Below are positions 48,084-56,300 of a DNA stretch of 64,000 nt, piece by piece. The translations under genes were made by a program, and so were the position numbers. The DNA comes from Saccharothrix australiensis (lineage in GTDB: Bacteria; Actinomycetota; Actinomycetes; Mycobacteriales; Pseudonocardiaceae), in contig NZ_RBXO01000001.1 of the NCBI RefSeq assembly GCF_003634935.1, positions 6,039,501 to 6,103,500 of the forward strand. Direction: 5' to 3'. Under the pieces are notes generated by a model, which had not been told where the DNA came from, searched no databases, and saw only the letters and a program-made list of their open reading frames with translations. The stretch's first letter is position 1, and each line of letters starts with the position of its first letter.

Positions 48084-48668
48084 CTAAGGTCGTGCGGCGG
48101 GTGGTAGGGACGTGGTCGGTGCGACGGGCCAGGTCCACGGGTCCGGGTCGAGGGTGGCCAGTTCCTCCACCTGGAGGGCGCACCAAGGGGAGATCGGGCG
48201 CACGCCGGCCAGCACCGCCGGCACGAAATCGGACCACGGGACCCACTCGAAGTCGTCCACCTCGTCCGGGTTCGGGGTCGGGTCGTGGTCCAGTCGTCCC
48301 CGGAACACCGGGCACATCTCGTTCTCCACCACGCCGTTCTCCATCACCGCCCGGTACCGGAAGGTGGGCAGCACCAGGTCCAGTCGGACACCGGTCAGGC
48401 CCAGCTCGTCGGCCAACCGCCGCGCGACGGCCGACGCCGCGTCCTCGCCCGGCGCGGGGTGGCCGCAGCACGAATTGGTCCACACCCCCGGCCACGTCTT
48501 CTTGTGCAGCGCCCGCCTGGTCAGCAGCAGCCGCCCGTCCGGGGAGAACAGGTAGCTGGAGAACGCCAGGTGCAGCGGCGTGTCCGCGTGGTGCACGTGC
48601 GCCTTGTCGGCTACGCCGATGCCGGTACCGGACTCGTCGAGCAGCACGACCTGTTCCACGCGGATCAC
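48084..48668 (-). CDS. idi: Isopentenyl-diphosphate delta-isomerase, type I (Nudix)
   Basis: Interconverts IPP and DMAPP, the starter for prenyl chains. The 194-residue protein shows [20 protein letters not shown], the catalytic Cys region [13 protein letters not shown] with [17 protein letters not shown] as Nudix box, and the catalytic Glu in [12 protein letters not shown] 48668 is chosen; GTG 48659 would remove three residues. Only 19 bp separate it from the ANL ligase gene upstream, so it is the last gene of the aminohydroxybenzoate-type operon, which may hint at a prenylated product. Confidence 0.92.
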   Translation of the reverse strand: MIRVEQVVLLDESGTGIGVADKAHVHHADTPLHLAFSSYLFSPDGRLLLTRRALHKKTWPGVWTNSCCGHPAPGEDAASAVARRLADELGLTGVRLDLVLPTFRYRAVMENGVVENEMCPVFRGRLDHDPTPNPDEVDDFEWVPWSDFVPAVLAGVRPISPWCALQVEELATLDPDPWTWPVAPTTSLPPAARP

Positions 48669-48687
48669 CTTGCCACACCGGCCGGGT

Positions 48688-50040
48688 TCACCGCGCGGCG
48701 GCGAGTGCCTTCGGGTCGCGGAGCAGCTTGCCGTTGGCCGTGCGGGGCAGGGTGCGCAGCACGTGGATCCGTTGCGGGTGCTTGTACTCCACCAGCAGCT
48801 CCCGGCACCACCGGGCAACGTCCTCGGTGGACAGCGTGTCGCTCTCCGCGCCGACGTACACCTCGACCCGGCCGTCGTACACCGCGATCGCCTCCGCCAC
48901 GCGCGGGTGCCTGCGCAGCGCCGCTTCCACCTCCGTCAGGTCGACCATCTGGCCGCGCACGATCACCAGCGAGTCGCTCCGGCCGAGCAGGCGCAGGTTG
49001 CCGCGCGCGTCGAGTTCGCCGCGGTCGCCGGTGCGGAACCAGCCGTCGGCGTAGCGCACCACGCCGTCGTCGCGCAGGTAGGGCGAGTCCTCCAGGGCGA
49101 CCTCGACGAGGCCGTCCCGCACGCGCAGTCGCGTGTCGCCCAACGGCCTGCCGACCGCGGGCCGGGTGGTGCCCGCCACGTCGAGCGTCAGCGCGCCGGT
49201 CTCGGTGGTGCCGAAGCACTCACCCACGCGGAACCCGTAGGCGCTCGCGAACCGGTCGGCCACCTCCGGCGGCATGAGTTCGGCGCCGGAGAACGCCGCC
49301 CGGACGGTGCGCAGCGCGGCGCGGTCCGGGTGCTCCGCCAGCCGGGCGAAGTGGAACGGCTGGCCGGTGATGAAGTGGACCTCGTGCGCGGCGGCGGCGC
49401 GCAGGACGTCGGCCGCGGTGCCCTGCCGTGGGAAGACCAGGTGCACGCCCTGCGCGAGCGAGTGCAGCAGCCCGCCGACGAGGCCGAAGCTGTACGCGGT
49501 GTTGTTGAGCAGCAGCAGGCGCTCGCCGCCGCGGACCATGCCCTCGGCGGCGGCGAACCGCTCGACCTCGCGGACCAGCGACGCGGTGTCGCGGCCGATG
49601 ATCTTCGGCGTGCCGGTGGAACCGGAGCTGAACTGGACCAGCCGGTGCCGGGTGGTCGCCGGCACGCCGTCCGGCCTGCGCTCGGTGACCAGCTCGTAGC
49701 GCTCCCGGAACGCGCCGCCGACGTGGCCCGTGGCGCGCACGACGAACTGCGGTCGGGCCAGCGCGTGCTCCACCTCGCGCTCGGCGCGCGTGAACCGGTG
49801 GTCGAACGAGACGACCCGCGCGCCCAGCGTCCACAGCGCGAGCACCACTTCGAGCTGGGTGAAGCTCGGCGGCACCTGCACGGCGACGTTGCTGTCCGCG
49901 CCGACGCCCGCCGCGGCGAACAGGGCCGCCTCGGCGGCCACCGACGCGCGCAGGTCGCCGTGCGTCACGGTGTGGTGGTGGCTGAACAGCGGCACGTCGT
50001 CGCCGTGGCGGCGCAGCAGTTCGGTGACGTAGTCGCGCAT
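48688..50040 (-). CDS. ANL-family acyl-adenylating ligase
   Basis: 450-residue adenylate-forming enzyme. ATP motif [14 protein letters not shown], then [13 protein letters not shown], the [10 protein letters not shown] hinge-proximal motif, [19 protein letters not shown] and catalytic Lys in [10 protein letters not shown]. It is shorter at the N-terminus than typical CoA ligases. Four bases separate its ATG from the stop of the DHQS-II gene, with AAGGAGAG upstream. By position it should activate the aromatic acid made by the two upstream enzymes, either to an AMP ester, a CoA thioester or a carrier-bound form; none of these is fixed by the sequence. Confidence 0.88.
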   Translation of the reverse strand: MRDYVTELLRRHGDDVPLFSHHHTVTHGDLRASVAAEAALFAAAGVGADSNVAVQVPPSFTQLEVVLALWTLGARVVSFDHRFTRAEREVEHALARPQFVVRATGHVGGAFRERYELVTERRPDGVPATTRHRLVQFSSGSTGTPKIIGRDTASLVREVERFAAAEGMVRGGERLLLLNNTAYSFGLVGGLLHSLAQGVHLVFPRQGTAADVLRAAAAHEVHFITGQPFHFARLAEHPDRAALRTVRAAFSGAELMPPEVADRFASAYGFRVGECFGTTETGALTLDVAGTTRPAVGRPLGDTRLRVRDGLVEVALEDSPYLRDDGVVRYADGWFRTGDRGELDARGNLRLLGRSDSLVIVRGQMVDLTEVEAALRRHPRVAEAIAVYDGRVEVYVGAESDTLSTEDVARWCRELLVEYKHPQRIHVLRTLPRTANGKLLRDPKALAAAR

Positions 50041-50044
50041 CGGG

Positions 50045-51211
50045 TCAACTCTCCTTGCAGAACTCGCCGATGGGCAGGCCGACGTGCCGCTGCTCGGTCG
50101 CGAGGTACCCGAGCAACTCGTCGCCCGGCCGCAGCTCGGTGACGTTGCGGACCTTCCCGCCCGGACCGAGGACCCGCACGTGCCAGTCGTCCTGCGCGGT
50201 CAGGCTGACCGCGACGCCCTCCGGCGAGCGGGCGGTGACGGTGAGGACCGGGCGGGACTCCAGCTTGGCCCGGCCGACGGTGAGCTTGCGGGTGCGGCCG
50301 TCGGAGTCCACCGCCAGCACGGTGCTGCCGGACCGCAGCTCGGACAGGTAGTTGGTGCGGTTGTCCGGGCCGAGCACGTACGAGTGCAGCGCGCCCGCGT
50401 TGACCCGGAACGGCCGGGTCGGCATGTACGGCAGCGGGTGGGTCTCGCTACAGCACAGGATGAAGCCGGACGAGTACGACCCGACGAGGATGCCCTCGTC
50501 CTCCCGGAAGTGCGAGCAGGTGTCGACGCACACCCGGTCGCCGAGCCCGTTGTGCGTGACGCCCTCCACCACCAGCGTGGTCAGCGCCAGCGGCGGCGTG
50601 CGGTCCGCCAGCAGGCGGGCCAGGGCGAACACGTCCGCCGCGGCGCGCGGCGCGAGCAGCACGCCGTCCGGGCCGTGCTCCAGGACGTCCAGCACGACGG
50701 CGGCCTCCGCCAGGTCCGCGACGACGGTGACGAGCCTGCCCGCCGCGCCGTCGGCGGCGGCGATGACGATCTCCAGCGGGATCTTCGTCGGGTCGGTGAA
50801 CGCGACGACGGTGTGCTCCAGCCGCACCGCCGCCGCGCACGCCAGCCGCAGCGTGCGGTCGTCGCCGACCCGCACGAACGCGGCGGTGGCGGTGAGGCGG
50901 TCCAGCTCGTCCTGCTCGTCCACCGCGACGACGACCAGGTGCGGGCCGCGGGCCGACCCGTCGGTGGGCGGGCGGGCGCCCTCCGCGAGCGGGTTCGCGG
51001 CCGGCCGGCCACCCGCCGCCGGCGGGTCGGTCGGGAGCGCGTCGGTCGGCCGGTCGGTGATCAGCACGCCGGTCACCGTCGGCGGGAGCGCGGCCAGCAG
51101 GGCCGGGTCGTCGGACACGATCCCGGCCAGGCGGGCGTGCACGGCGGCGTCGATCACGGACTCGCGGTGCTCCTCGGGGACGGTCCGGACGTCTATCCAG
51201 GCGAACTTCAC
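50045..51211 (-). CDS. griH: 3-dehydroquinate synthase II family enzyme (GriH-like)
   Basis: 388 residues of the archaeal-type DHQS II family, not homologous to AroB. VKFAWIDVR at the start and the conserved block VCVDTCSHFREDEGILVGSYSSGFILCCSETHP-type region (about 240-275; only parts quoted: TCSHFREDEG, GSYSSGF) are diagnostic. In grixazone biosynthesis of Streptomyces griseus, GriH of this family turns the C7 product of GriI into 3-amino-4-hydroxybenzoate. The adjacent GriI-type aldolase makes that role more likely than quinate synthesis, as aroB exists elsewhere in the window. An insertion with Pro/Thr-rich sequence lies at about 55-90. GTG 51211 after GGAG. Confidence 0.85.
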   Translation of the reverse strand: MKFAWIDVRTVPEEHRESVIDAAVHARLAGIVSDDPALLAALPPTVTGVLITDRPTDALPTDPPAAGGRPAANPLAEGARPPTDGSARGPHLVVVAVDEQDELDRLTATAAFVRVGDDRTLRLACAAAVRLEHTVVAFTDPTKIPLEIVIAAADGAAGRLVTVVADLAEAAVVLDVLEHGPDGVLLAPRAAADVFALARLLADRTPPLALTTLVVEGVTHNGLGDRVCVDTCSHFREDEGILVGSYSSGFILCCSETHPLPYMPTRPFRVNAGALHSYVLGPDNRTNYLSELRSGSTVLAVDSDGRTRKLTVGRAKLESRPVLTVTARSPEGVAVSLTAQDDWHVRVLGPGGKVRNVTELRPGDELLGYLATEQRHVGLPIGEFCKES

Positions 51212-51243
51212 GCCAGGCTCCAATGAGGGGTGGACGGGCGGGA

Positions 51244-52035
51244 TCACGGCGCGACGCCGGCCACGGCGCGCACCAGGTCGGCGTGGCGGTCGACGTGGAT
51301 CACCGACGCCAGCTCGGCGACCAGCGCCGCCGGCGACGGCGCGGTGAACACGCGGCGGCCCGCGGCCAGGCCCGCGCACCCGGTCGCCATCGCGGCGCGG
51401 GCGTGGTCGACGACGCTGCCGCCGGTGGCGGGGCCGCCCGCGACGAGCACCGGGACGGGGCAGCTCGCGACGACCTCCGCCATCCGCTCGACGGGCCGCG
51501 CGAGCGTGGTCTTGACCAGGTCCGCGCCGAGGTCGACGGCGATGTTGACGACGTGGGCGAGCAGCGCCGGGTCGCGCGGGTCGTCGACGCGCGGTCCGCG
51601 CGGGTAGGCCATGACGACGAGCGGGACGTTCCACGCGTCGCACGCGCCCGCGACCACGCCGAGGTCGGCGAGCTGGCGCTCCTCGGTGGCGGAGCCGATG
51701 TTGACGTGCACGCTGACCGCGTCCGCGCCCAGCCGCAGCGCCTCCTCCACGTCGCCGACGAGCACCTTGGCGTCGGCGTCGGCCGAGTGCGCGGTGCCCG
51801 CGCTCAGGTGGACGACGAGCGAGCACGCGCCGAGCAGCCGCGGGTCGATCGTGCGCACGCGTCCTTTGTGGACGATGATGGCGTCCGCGCCGCCGAGCGC
51901 GACGGAGCCGATCAGGTCGTGCCACCGGTCGCGCGACACCACCGGGCCGTCCGAGACGCTGTGGTCGAGCGGGACGAAGAGGTACCGGTCGTCCCCGGGG
52001 CGGGAAAGGCGTCGCAGGCGCAACGCTTTGCTCAT
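51244..52035 (-). CDS. griI: Class I aldolase, DeoC/FbaB-like (GriI-like, C7 amino-sugar acid synthase)
   Basis: 263-residue TIM-barrel aldolase: FVPLDHSVSDGPV (conserved Asp/His), ADAIIVHKGRV, VSVHVNIGSATEERQLADLG, YPRGPRVDD, the Schiff-base Lys region ADLVKTTLARP and PVLVAGGP. This is the 2-amino-3,7-dideoxy-D-threo-hept-6-ulosonate synthase / GriI family, which condenses aspartate semialdehyde with a triose phosphate-derived donor. Together with the DHQS-II gene 32 bp downstream it forms the two-enzyme route to 3-amino-4-hydroxybenzoate. ATG 52035; divergent from the LysR gene. Confidence 0.87.
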   Translation of the reverse strand: MSKALRLRRLSRPGDDRYLFVPLDHSVSDGPVVSRDRWHDLIGSVALGGADAIIVHKGRVRTIDPRLLGACSLVVHLSAGTAHSADADAKVLVGDVEEALRLGADAVSVHVNIGSATEERQLADLGVVAGACDAWNVPLVVMAYPRGPRVDDPRDPALLAHVVNIAVDLGADLVKTTLARPVERMAEVVASCPVPVLVAGGPATGGSVVDHARAAMATGCAGLAAGRRVFTAPSPAALVAELASVIHVDRHADLVRAVAGVAP

Positions 52036-52122
52036 GTCGCTCACACCTCTCCGGGCAGTCGGGGCGATGGCCACCAAGCAGGGTGCGCGAGGCCGTCCCG
52101 CGCCGGGAGGTGTGAGCTGGCG

Positions 52123-52138
52123 ATAACTCCCCGGTTAT
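52123..52138. promoter_or_regulatory. LysR-type box between the aldolase and LysR genes
   Basis: ATAAC-N6-GTTAT, an inverted repeat with the T-N11-A form expected for LysR-type regulators, in the 208-bp divergent promoter region. It is the only AT-containing palindrome there. Confidence 0.65.
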
Positions 52139-52231
52139 GCACCTGTTGGAGCAGCCCGCTACCGCGCTTCCTCGACGCAGCGTCATCCGGTCGCACTCGC
52201 ACGGTCGGTGTTTGCCGCCTCCCCGGTGCCC

Positions 52232-52237
52232 TAGTCT
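52232..52237 (+). promoter_or_regulatory. Putative -10 for a leaderless lysR gene
   Basis: TAGTCT (TANNNT) ends six bases before GTG 52244, with no ribosome site between; this decides in favour of GTG 52244 over ATG 52250. Confidence 0.5.
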
Positions 52238-52243
52238 GCGGCG

Positions 52244-53443
52244 GTGCACATGGAGCTGCGACACCTCCACGTCGTGCTGACCGTGGCGGAAGCGGGCAGC
52301 ATCAGCCGGGCCGCCTCCTCGCTGAAGATCGCACAGGCCGGGCTGACCGCGCAGCTGCGCCGCATCGAACGCGGGTTCGGCGGTCCGCTGTTCCTGCGGC
52401 GCACCGACGGCGTCGAGCTGACCGAACTCGGCAGGCACGTCGTGCTGCGGTCCCGCGACCTGGTGGAACGGTTCGACGACCTGCTGGTGACGGCGCGCGG
52501 GCTGGCGGCCGAGAGCGGCGGCCTCGGCCTGCGGCTGGGCGGCGTGGCGGGCTCGCCGACGCCGCTGCTGGTGAGCGTGGTGCGCGACCTGCTGCCGAAC
52601 CGGCCGCAGACCACGCACATCGAGCGCAGTCGCGACGCGGTGCTGGAACTGGTGCGTGCCGGGAAGCTCGACGTGGCGCTGGTGGCGGAGTTCCCGCAGA
52701 GTCCACTGCGGATCCCCGAAGAGGTGGACCGCCGGTGCGTGGTGGTGGAGCCCATGTTGGTCGGCGTCGCGACGAGCCACCGGCTGGCCCAGCGCAAGGA
52801 GATCCCGCTGTCCGAGCTGGCCGATGAGGACTGGGCGGTGCCGGAGGAGAGCTACGGCGGTGGCCGGGTGAACCTGCGCCTGGCCTGCGAGGCCGCCGGG
52901 TTCACGCCGCGCTGCGTGCACTTCGGCGTCGACCCGCTGACGGCGGCCGAGCTGGTGCGCGCGGGCCACACCGTGGCCTGCTTCTTCCCGAGCGCTCGGG
53001 AACTGCCCGGTGTGGCGCTGAAACCGATCGTCGGCAACCCCGTCCAGCGCCGCGTGACCCTGGTGTGGCGACGGGGGTGCGCCGCCGCCGAGTACATCGA
53101 GGACATCCGCGCGGCGCTGCTGCGGGCGTACCTGGAACAGACCTGGAGCCTTGCTGTGTTGGATTGGCCCGACTCCGTCGGGCGGCTCGGCCGCCTGGAA
53201 GTCGGCGGCACACGGGGCGACTTCCGCCGATCGAAAAGCGTGATCGTCGGAAGTCGCGCCGTGAACCACCGACGCGGCCTCGCGGGAACGAGCGGGAGCG
53301 GACGGGAGCGGAGCGAAGGGAGCGAAGGGAGCGGAGCGAAGAGCAGTGAAGAGAGCGGAGCGAAGGGGGTGAAGGGAGCGGAGCGAAGAGCAGTGAAGGG
53401 CAGCGGAGCGAAGGGGGTGAAGGGAGCGGAGCGAAGGGGGTGA
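52244..53443 (+). CDS. LysR-family regulator with a repeat-derived C-terminal tail
   Basis: 399 residues. The winged-helix domain (LRHLHVVLTVAEAGSISRAASSLKIAQAGLTAQLRRIE, residues ~5-60) and substrate-binding domain end near residue 299 (EYIEDIRAALLRAYLEQT). The normal LysR length is reached there; a further ~100 residues come from a degenerate copy of the two-hairpin element (53154-53256) and then a purine-rich tandem repeat read as Lys/Gly/Glu/Ser repeats (GAKGVKGAERR). The original stop seems to have been lost when the repeat arrived. It stands divergent to the aldolase operon with a LysR box between, so it most likely controls that operon. Confidence 0.85.
   Translation: MHMELRHLHVVLTVAEAGSISRAASSLKIAQAGLTAQLRRIERGFGGPLFLRRTDGVELTELGRHVVLRSRDLVERFDDLLVTARGLAAESGGLGLRLGGVAGSPTPLLVSVVRDLLPNRPQTTHIERSRDAVLELVRAGKLDVALVAEFPQSPLRIPEEVDRRCVVVEPMLVGVATSHRLAQRKEIPLSELADEDWAVPEESYGGGRVNLRLACEAAGFTPRCVHFGVDPLTAAELVRAGHTVACFFPSARELPGVALKPIVGNPVQRRVTLVWRRGCAAAEYIEDIRAALLRAYLEQTWSLAVLDWPDSVGRLGRLEVGGTRGDFRRSKSVIVGSRAVNHRRGLAGTSGSGRERSEGSEGSGAKSSEESGAKGVKGAERRAVKGSGAKGVKGAERRG
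53154..53256 (+). repeat. Two-hairpin dispersed element, degenerate copy 3 (inside lysR 3' end)
   Basis: Same order as the other copies, in the direction of lysR: GCTGTGTTGGATT tag, small hairpin GCCCGAC-TCC-GTCGGGC (53167-53183), GGCTCGGCCGCC spacer, long hairpin with arms 53218-53232 and 53242-53256 (14 of 15 paired), loop GAAAAGCGT. Relative to copies 1 and 2 the small stem has lost one G and its partner C, keeping the pairing. Downstream CCGACGCGGCCTCGCGGG is also shared with copy 1. Confidence 0.8.
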
Positions 53444-53446
53444 AGG
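53296..53446 (+). repeat. Purine-rich tandem repeat in the lysR tail
   Basis: Imperfect units of about 25 bp built on GAGCGGAGCGAAGGGGGTG and AGAGCAGTGAAG, at least five copies, with almost no pyrimidines except the C of GCG and T of GTG. A G-rich stretch follows to about 53545. Such a strand bias could form triplex or RNA-DNA hybrid structures. Confidence 0.75.
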
Positions 53447-53514
53447 CGAGCGGAGGGGAGAGAGGGCGGAGGGGCCGGGGGCGAGGGCGTGGGGTGGTTG
53501 TCGGAGGGTGGGGG

Positions 53515-54096
53515 TCAGGGGGTTGGGTGGTAGGTGGTGATGGTGCCGCCGTGGCTGAAGGTCAGGGTCTCCACGGGCGTGAAGTCGCGTGGTCCGAAAG
53601 CGCCGCTGAACATCGGCAGCCCGCCGCCCGCGACCACCGGGTAGCGCTTGACCACCAGTTCGTCGATCTCCGGCAGCAGCTGCCCCGCCAGGTCGGCCCC
53701 GCCGCACAGCCATACGTCCAGGCCGCCCTCCTCCGCCTTGAGCCGCCGCGCGAGCGCCGACGGGTCGCCGGGCACCAGCGTGACGGCCGGGTCGGCCACC
53801 CCGGTCAGCGACCGTGACACGACGTACTGCCGCAGGTGCGCGTACGGGCTGGCCACACCTTCGTCCAGCGCGGGCTGGTAGGTGCCGCGGCCCATGATCA
53901 CCGTGTCGTACCGCCTGTTCGGCACGTCCGCGGCCATCCCGATGTGCGGCCGGACGTGCGTGGGCATGGTCTCCGGGTACTCCGACCGCAGGTGGTCGGT
54001 CATGTCCGGCGCGTACGGGTAGAAGTCGGCCTCGCCGGCCGGCCCCGCGATCACGCCGTCGATGCTGACGGCGATGAAGTAGACGAGCTTGCGCAT
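53515..54096 (-). CDS. Dihydrofolate reductase-like (RibD C-terminal domain) protein
   Basis: 193 residues of the DHFR/RibD-C fold common in actinomycetes: MRKLVYFIAVSIDGVIAGP at the start, DTVIMGRGTY, VSRSLTG and the NADPH-site Gly pair in DVWLCGGADLAGQLL. It is a NADPH-dependent reductase of unknown substrate, not a true folate enzyme by sequence. ATG 54096; divergent from a TetR gene with a perfect palindrome in the intergenic. Confidence 0.88.
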   Translation of the reverse strand: MRKLVYFIAVSIDGVIAGPAGEADFYPYAPDMTDHLRSEYPETMPTHVRPHIGMAADVPNRRYDTVIMGRGTYQPALDEGVASPYAHLRQYVVSRSLTGVADPAVTLVPGDPSALARRLKAEEGGLDVWLCGGADLAGQLLPEIDELVVKRYPVVAGGGLPMFSGAFGPRDFTPVETLTFSHGGTITTYHPTP

Positions 54097-54157
54097 GTGG
54101 TGGGTCCCCCTACCGAGATCACTCTGCCGTGAGTACTCTGCTTGAAGTGGTTCCAAC

Positions 54158-54169
54158 CGTAGTACTACG
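54158..54169. promoter_or_regulatory. Palindromic operator between the reductase and TetR genes
   Basis: CGTAGTACTACG is a perfect 12-bp palindrome in the 93-bp divergent promoter, 21 bp before the TetR ATG. AGTACT also occurs at 54133. Probable binding site for the adjacent TetR. Confidence 0.65.
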
Positions 54170-54189
54170 AACGGAGTGGTGTCAACATC

Positions 54190-54801
54190 ATGGTGCGGCG
54201 CAACGCCGAGCGGCGGGCCACGCTGCTCGACGCCTCGATCGACGTCCTGGCCCGCGAGGGCGCGCGGGGGCTCACGTTCCGCGCGGTCGACCAGCAGGCC
54301 GGGGTGCCCGCCGGCACGGCGTCCAACTACTTCGCCAACCGCGACGACATCCTCAAGCAGGCCGGCGAGCGCGTGTACGAGCGGCTGCTCGACGAGGCGG
54401 TCGTCGCCGACGGCCGGACGGGGCCGCGCGACCGGGCCCGCGTCGTCGAGCTGATGCACGCGCTGGTGGACCGCGTGGCCGCGTTCCCCACCGGTTTCCT
54501 GGCCCTGCTGGAGCTGCGGCTGGAGGCCACGCGCCGACCGGAGCTGCGCGAGGTGCTGACCCGCCGCATCCGCGCGGACGTGGAGTTCAACGTGGCCCAC
54601 CACGAGGAGTCCGGCCTGCCCGGCGACGGCACGACGGTGGTCCTGCTGTGGCTGGCGCTGAACTGGCTGATCATGGAACGCCTGACGCTGCCCGACCTGT
54701 TCACCGACCGGCAGCGCCGCGACCTGGTGACGGCGCTGGTGGACCGCCTGCTGGCGGGCCGGCCCGACGAGCCGTCGAACCCGTTCCGGGCCGGGTCCTG
54801 A
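54190..54801 (+). CDS. TetR-family regulator
   Basis: 203 residues: HTH LLDASIDVLAREGARGLTFRAVDQQAGVPAGTASNYFANRDDIL in the first 55 positions, then a helical ligand domain. ATG 54190. It should control the divergent DHFR-like gene and itself through the palindrome at 54158-54169. Confidence 0.88.
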   Translation: MVRRNAERRATLLDASIDVLAREGARGLTFRAVDQQAGVPAGTASNYFANRDDILKQAGERVYERLLDEAVVADGRTGPRDRARVVELMHALVDRVAAFPTGFLALLELRLEATRRPELREVLTRRIRADVEFNVAHHEESGLPGDGTTVVLLWLALNWLIMERLTLPDLFTDRQRRDLVTALVDRLLAGRPDEPSNPFRAGS

Positions 54802-54889
54802 CCCGGCGGGCCCGGTCGGGACGCGCGCGAGGCACCCCGCGCCACTTCACGCCGATTTCACCCTACCGGGGGATCGAATGCCGCCCAGG

Positions 54890-54895
54890 TAGGAT
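54890..54895 (+). promoter_or_regulatory. Putative -10 for the leaderless zinc-ribbon SDR gene
   Basis: TAGGAT (TANNNT) ends seven bases before GTG 54903; TTTTCACC between lacks any ribosome site. Confidence 0.5.
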
Positions 54896-54902
54896 TTTCA
54901 CC

Positions 54903-56300
54903 GTGCAAATCGACCCTGCCGAGATGGAGATCGCCCTGAGGGTGCTCGCCCAGGTGGATGAACTGCCCACCGAGCACCCCGACGTGGTGGCCATCCGCCG
55001 GGCCACGTCGAGCATCTACAAGAGCGTGCGCAAGCGGCGCAAGGCGGCCCGCCGCGAGGCCGTCACCCTGGCCGACCGCGCCGTGACCGAGGCCACCGCC
55101 ACCGGCTCGCCGTCCCGCATCGACGACGAGACCAGGGGCCTCCTGCTCCAGGAGCCCGAACCGGGCGCGGTCGCGGGCACGCTGCTCCGCGCGCGCTCCT
55201 GCTACACGTGCAAGACCCGGTACACCCTGGTCGACGCCTTCTACCACCAGCTCTGCCCGCCGTGCGCGGCGCTCAACCGCGGCAAGCGGGACGCGAGCGC
55301 CGACCTCACCGGCAAGCGGGCGCTGCTCACCGGCGGCCGGGCCAAGATCGGCATGTACATCGCGCTGCGCCTGCTGCGCGACGGCGCGCACACCACCATC
55401 ACGACCCGGTTCCCGCGCGACGCCGTGCGCCGGTTCGCGTCGATGCCGGACAGCGCGGACTGGCTGCACCGGCTGCGCGTGGTGGGGATCGACCTGCGCG
55501 ACCCCGCCCAGGTCGTGCAGCTGGCCGACTCGGTGGCCGCCGCCGGGCCGCTCGACATCCTGATCAACAACGCCGCGCAGACCGTGCGCCGGTCGGCGAA
55601 CGCCTACGCGCCGCTGGTCGCCGCCGAGTCGACCCCGCTGCCCTCCGGTCCGCTGCCCGAGCTGGTGACGTTCGGGCACACCGTGTCCGCCCACCCGGTC
55701 GCGCTCACCAGCGGCCTGGCCGAGGCGGCGCGCGACGCGCTGCCCGACGTGACCGCGCTGGCGCTGACCGCCGGGTCGGCGGAGATCGACGCCGGCGGCC
55801 TGGTGCCCGACGAGCACGCCGTCAACAGCTGGGTGCAGCGGGTGGACGAGGTCGACCCGGTGGAGCTGCTGGAGGTGCAGCTGTGCAACAGCACCGCGCC
55901 GTTCATCCTGATCTCCCGGCTGCGCCCGGCGATGGCCGCCTCGCCCGCGCGCCGCAAGTACGTGGTCAACGTCTCCGCGATGGAGGGCCAGTTCAGCCGC
56001 GCCTACAAGGGTCCGGGGCACCCGCACACGAACATGGCCAAGGCCGCGCTGAACATGCTGACCCGCACCAGCGCGGAGGAGATGCTGACCGACGGCATCC
56101 TGATGACCGCCGTCGACACCGGCTGGATCACCGACGAGCGACCGCACCCCACCAAGCTGCGGCTGGCCGCCGAGGGCTTCCACGCGCCGCTGGACCTGGT
56201 CGACGGCGCGGCGCGGGTGTACGACCCGATCGTGCGCGGTGAGCTGGGCGAGGACCTGTACGGCTGCTTCCTGAAGGACTACGCGCCCGCGCCCTGGTGA
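54903..56300 (+). CDS. SDR-fold protein with N-terminal zinc ribbon
   Basis: 465 residues. The first ~95 are helical and charged; then CYTC and CPPC (Cys100, Cys103, Cys118, Cys121) form a likely zinc ribbon; then a Rossmann SDR domain with LLTGGRAKIGMYIAL, GIDLRD and INNAAQT. The catalytic YxxxK is altered: where Tyr is expected before the Lys of NMAKAAL there is Thr (PHTNMAK). A ~110-residue insertion containing NSWVQRVDEVDPVE separates the NNA motif from NVSAMEGQF. It may bind a nucleotide without classic dehydrogenase chemistry. Start GTG 54903, probably leaderless. Confidence 0.8.
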   Translation: MQIDPAEMEIALRVLAQVDELPTEHPDVVAIRRATSSIYKSVRKRRKAARREAVTLADRAVTEATATGSPSRIDDETRGLLLQEPEPGAVAGTLLRARSCYTCKTRYTLVDAFYHQLCPPCAALNRGKRDASADLTGKRALLTGGRAKIGMYIALRLLRDGAHTTITTRFPRDAVRRFASMPDSADWLHRLRVVGIDLRDPAQVVQLADSVAAAGPLDILINNAAQTVRRSANAYAPLVAAESTPLPSGPLPELVTFGHTVSAHPVALTSGLAEAARDALPDVTALALTAGSAEIDAGGLVPDEHAVNSWVQRVDEVDPVELLEVQLCNSTAPFILISRLRPAMAASPARRKYVVNVSAMEGQFSRAYKGPGHPHTNMAKAALNMLTRTSAEEMLTDGILMTAVDTGWITDERPHPTKLRLAAEGFHAPLDLVDGAARVYDPIVRGELGEDLYGCFLKDYAPAPW

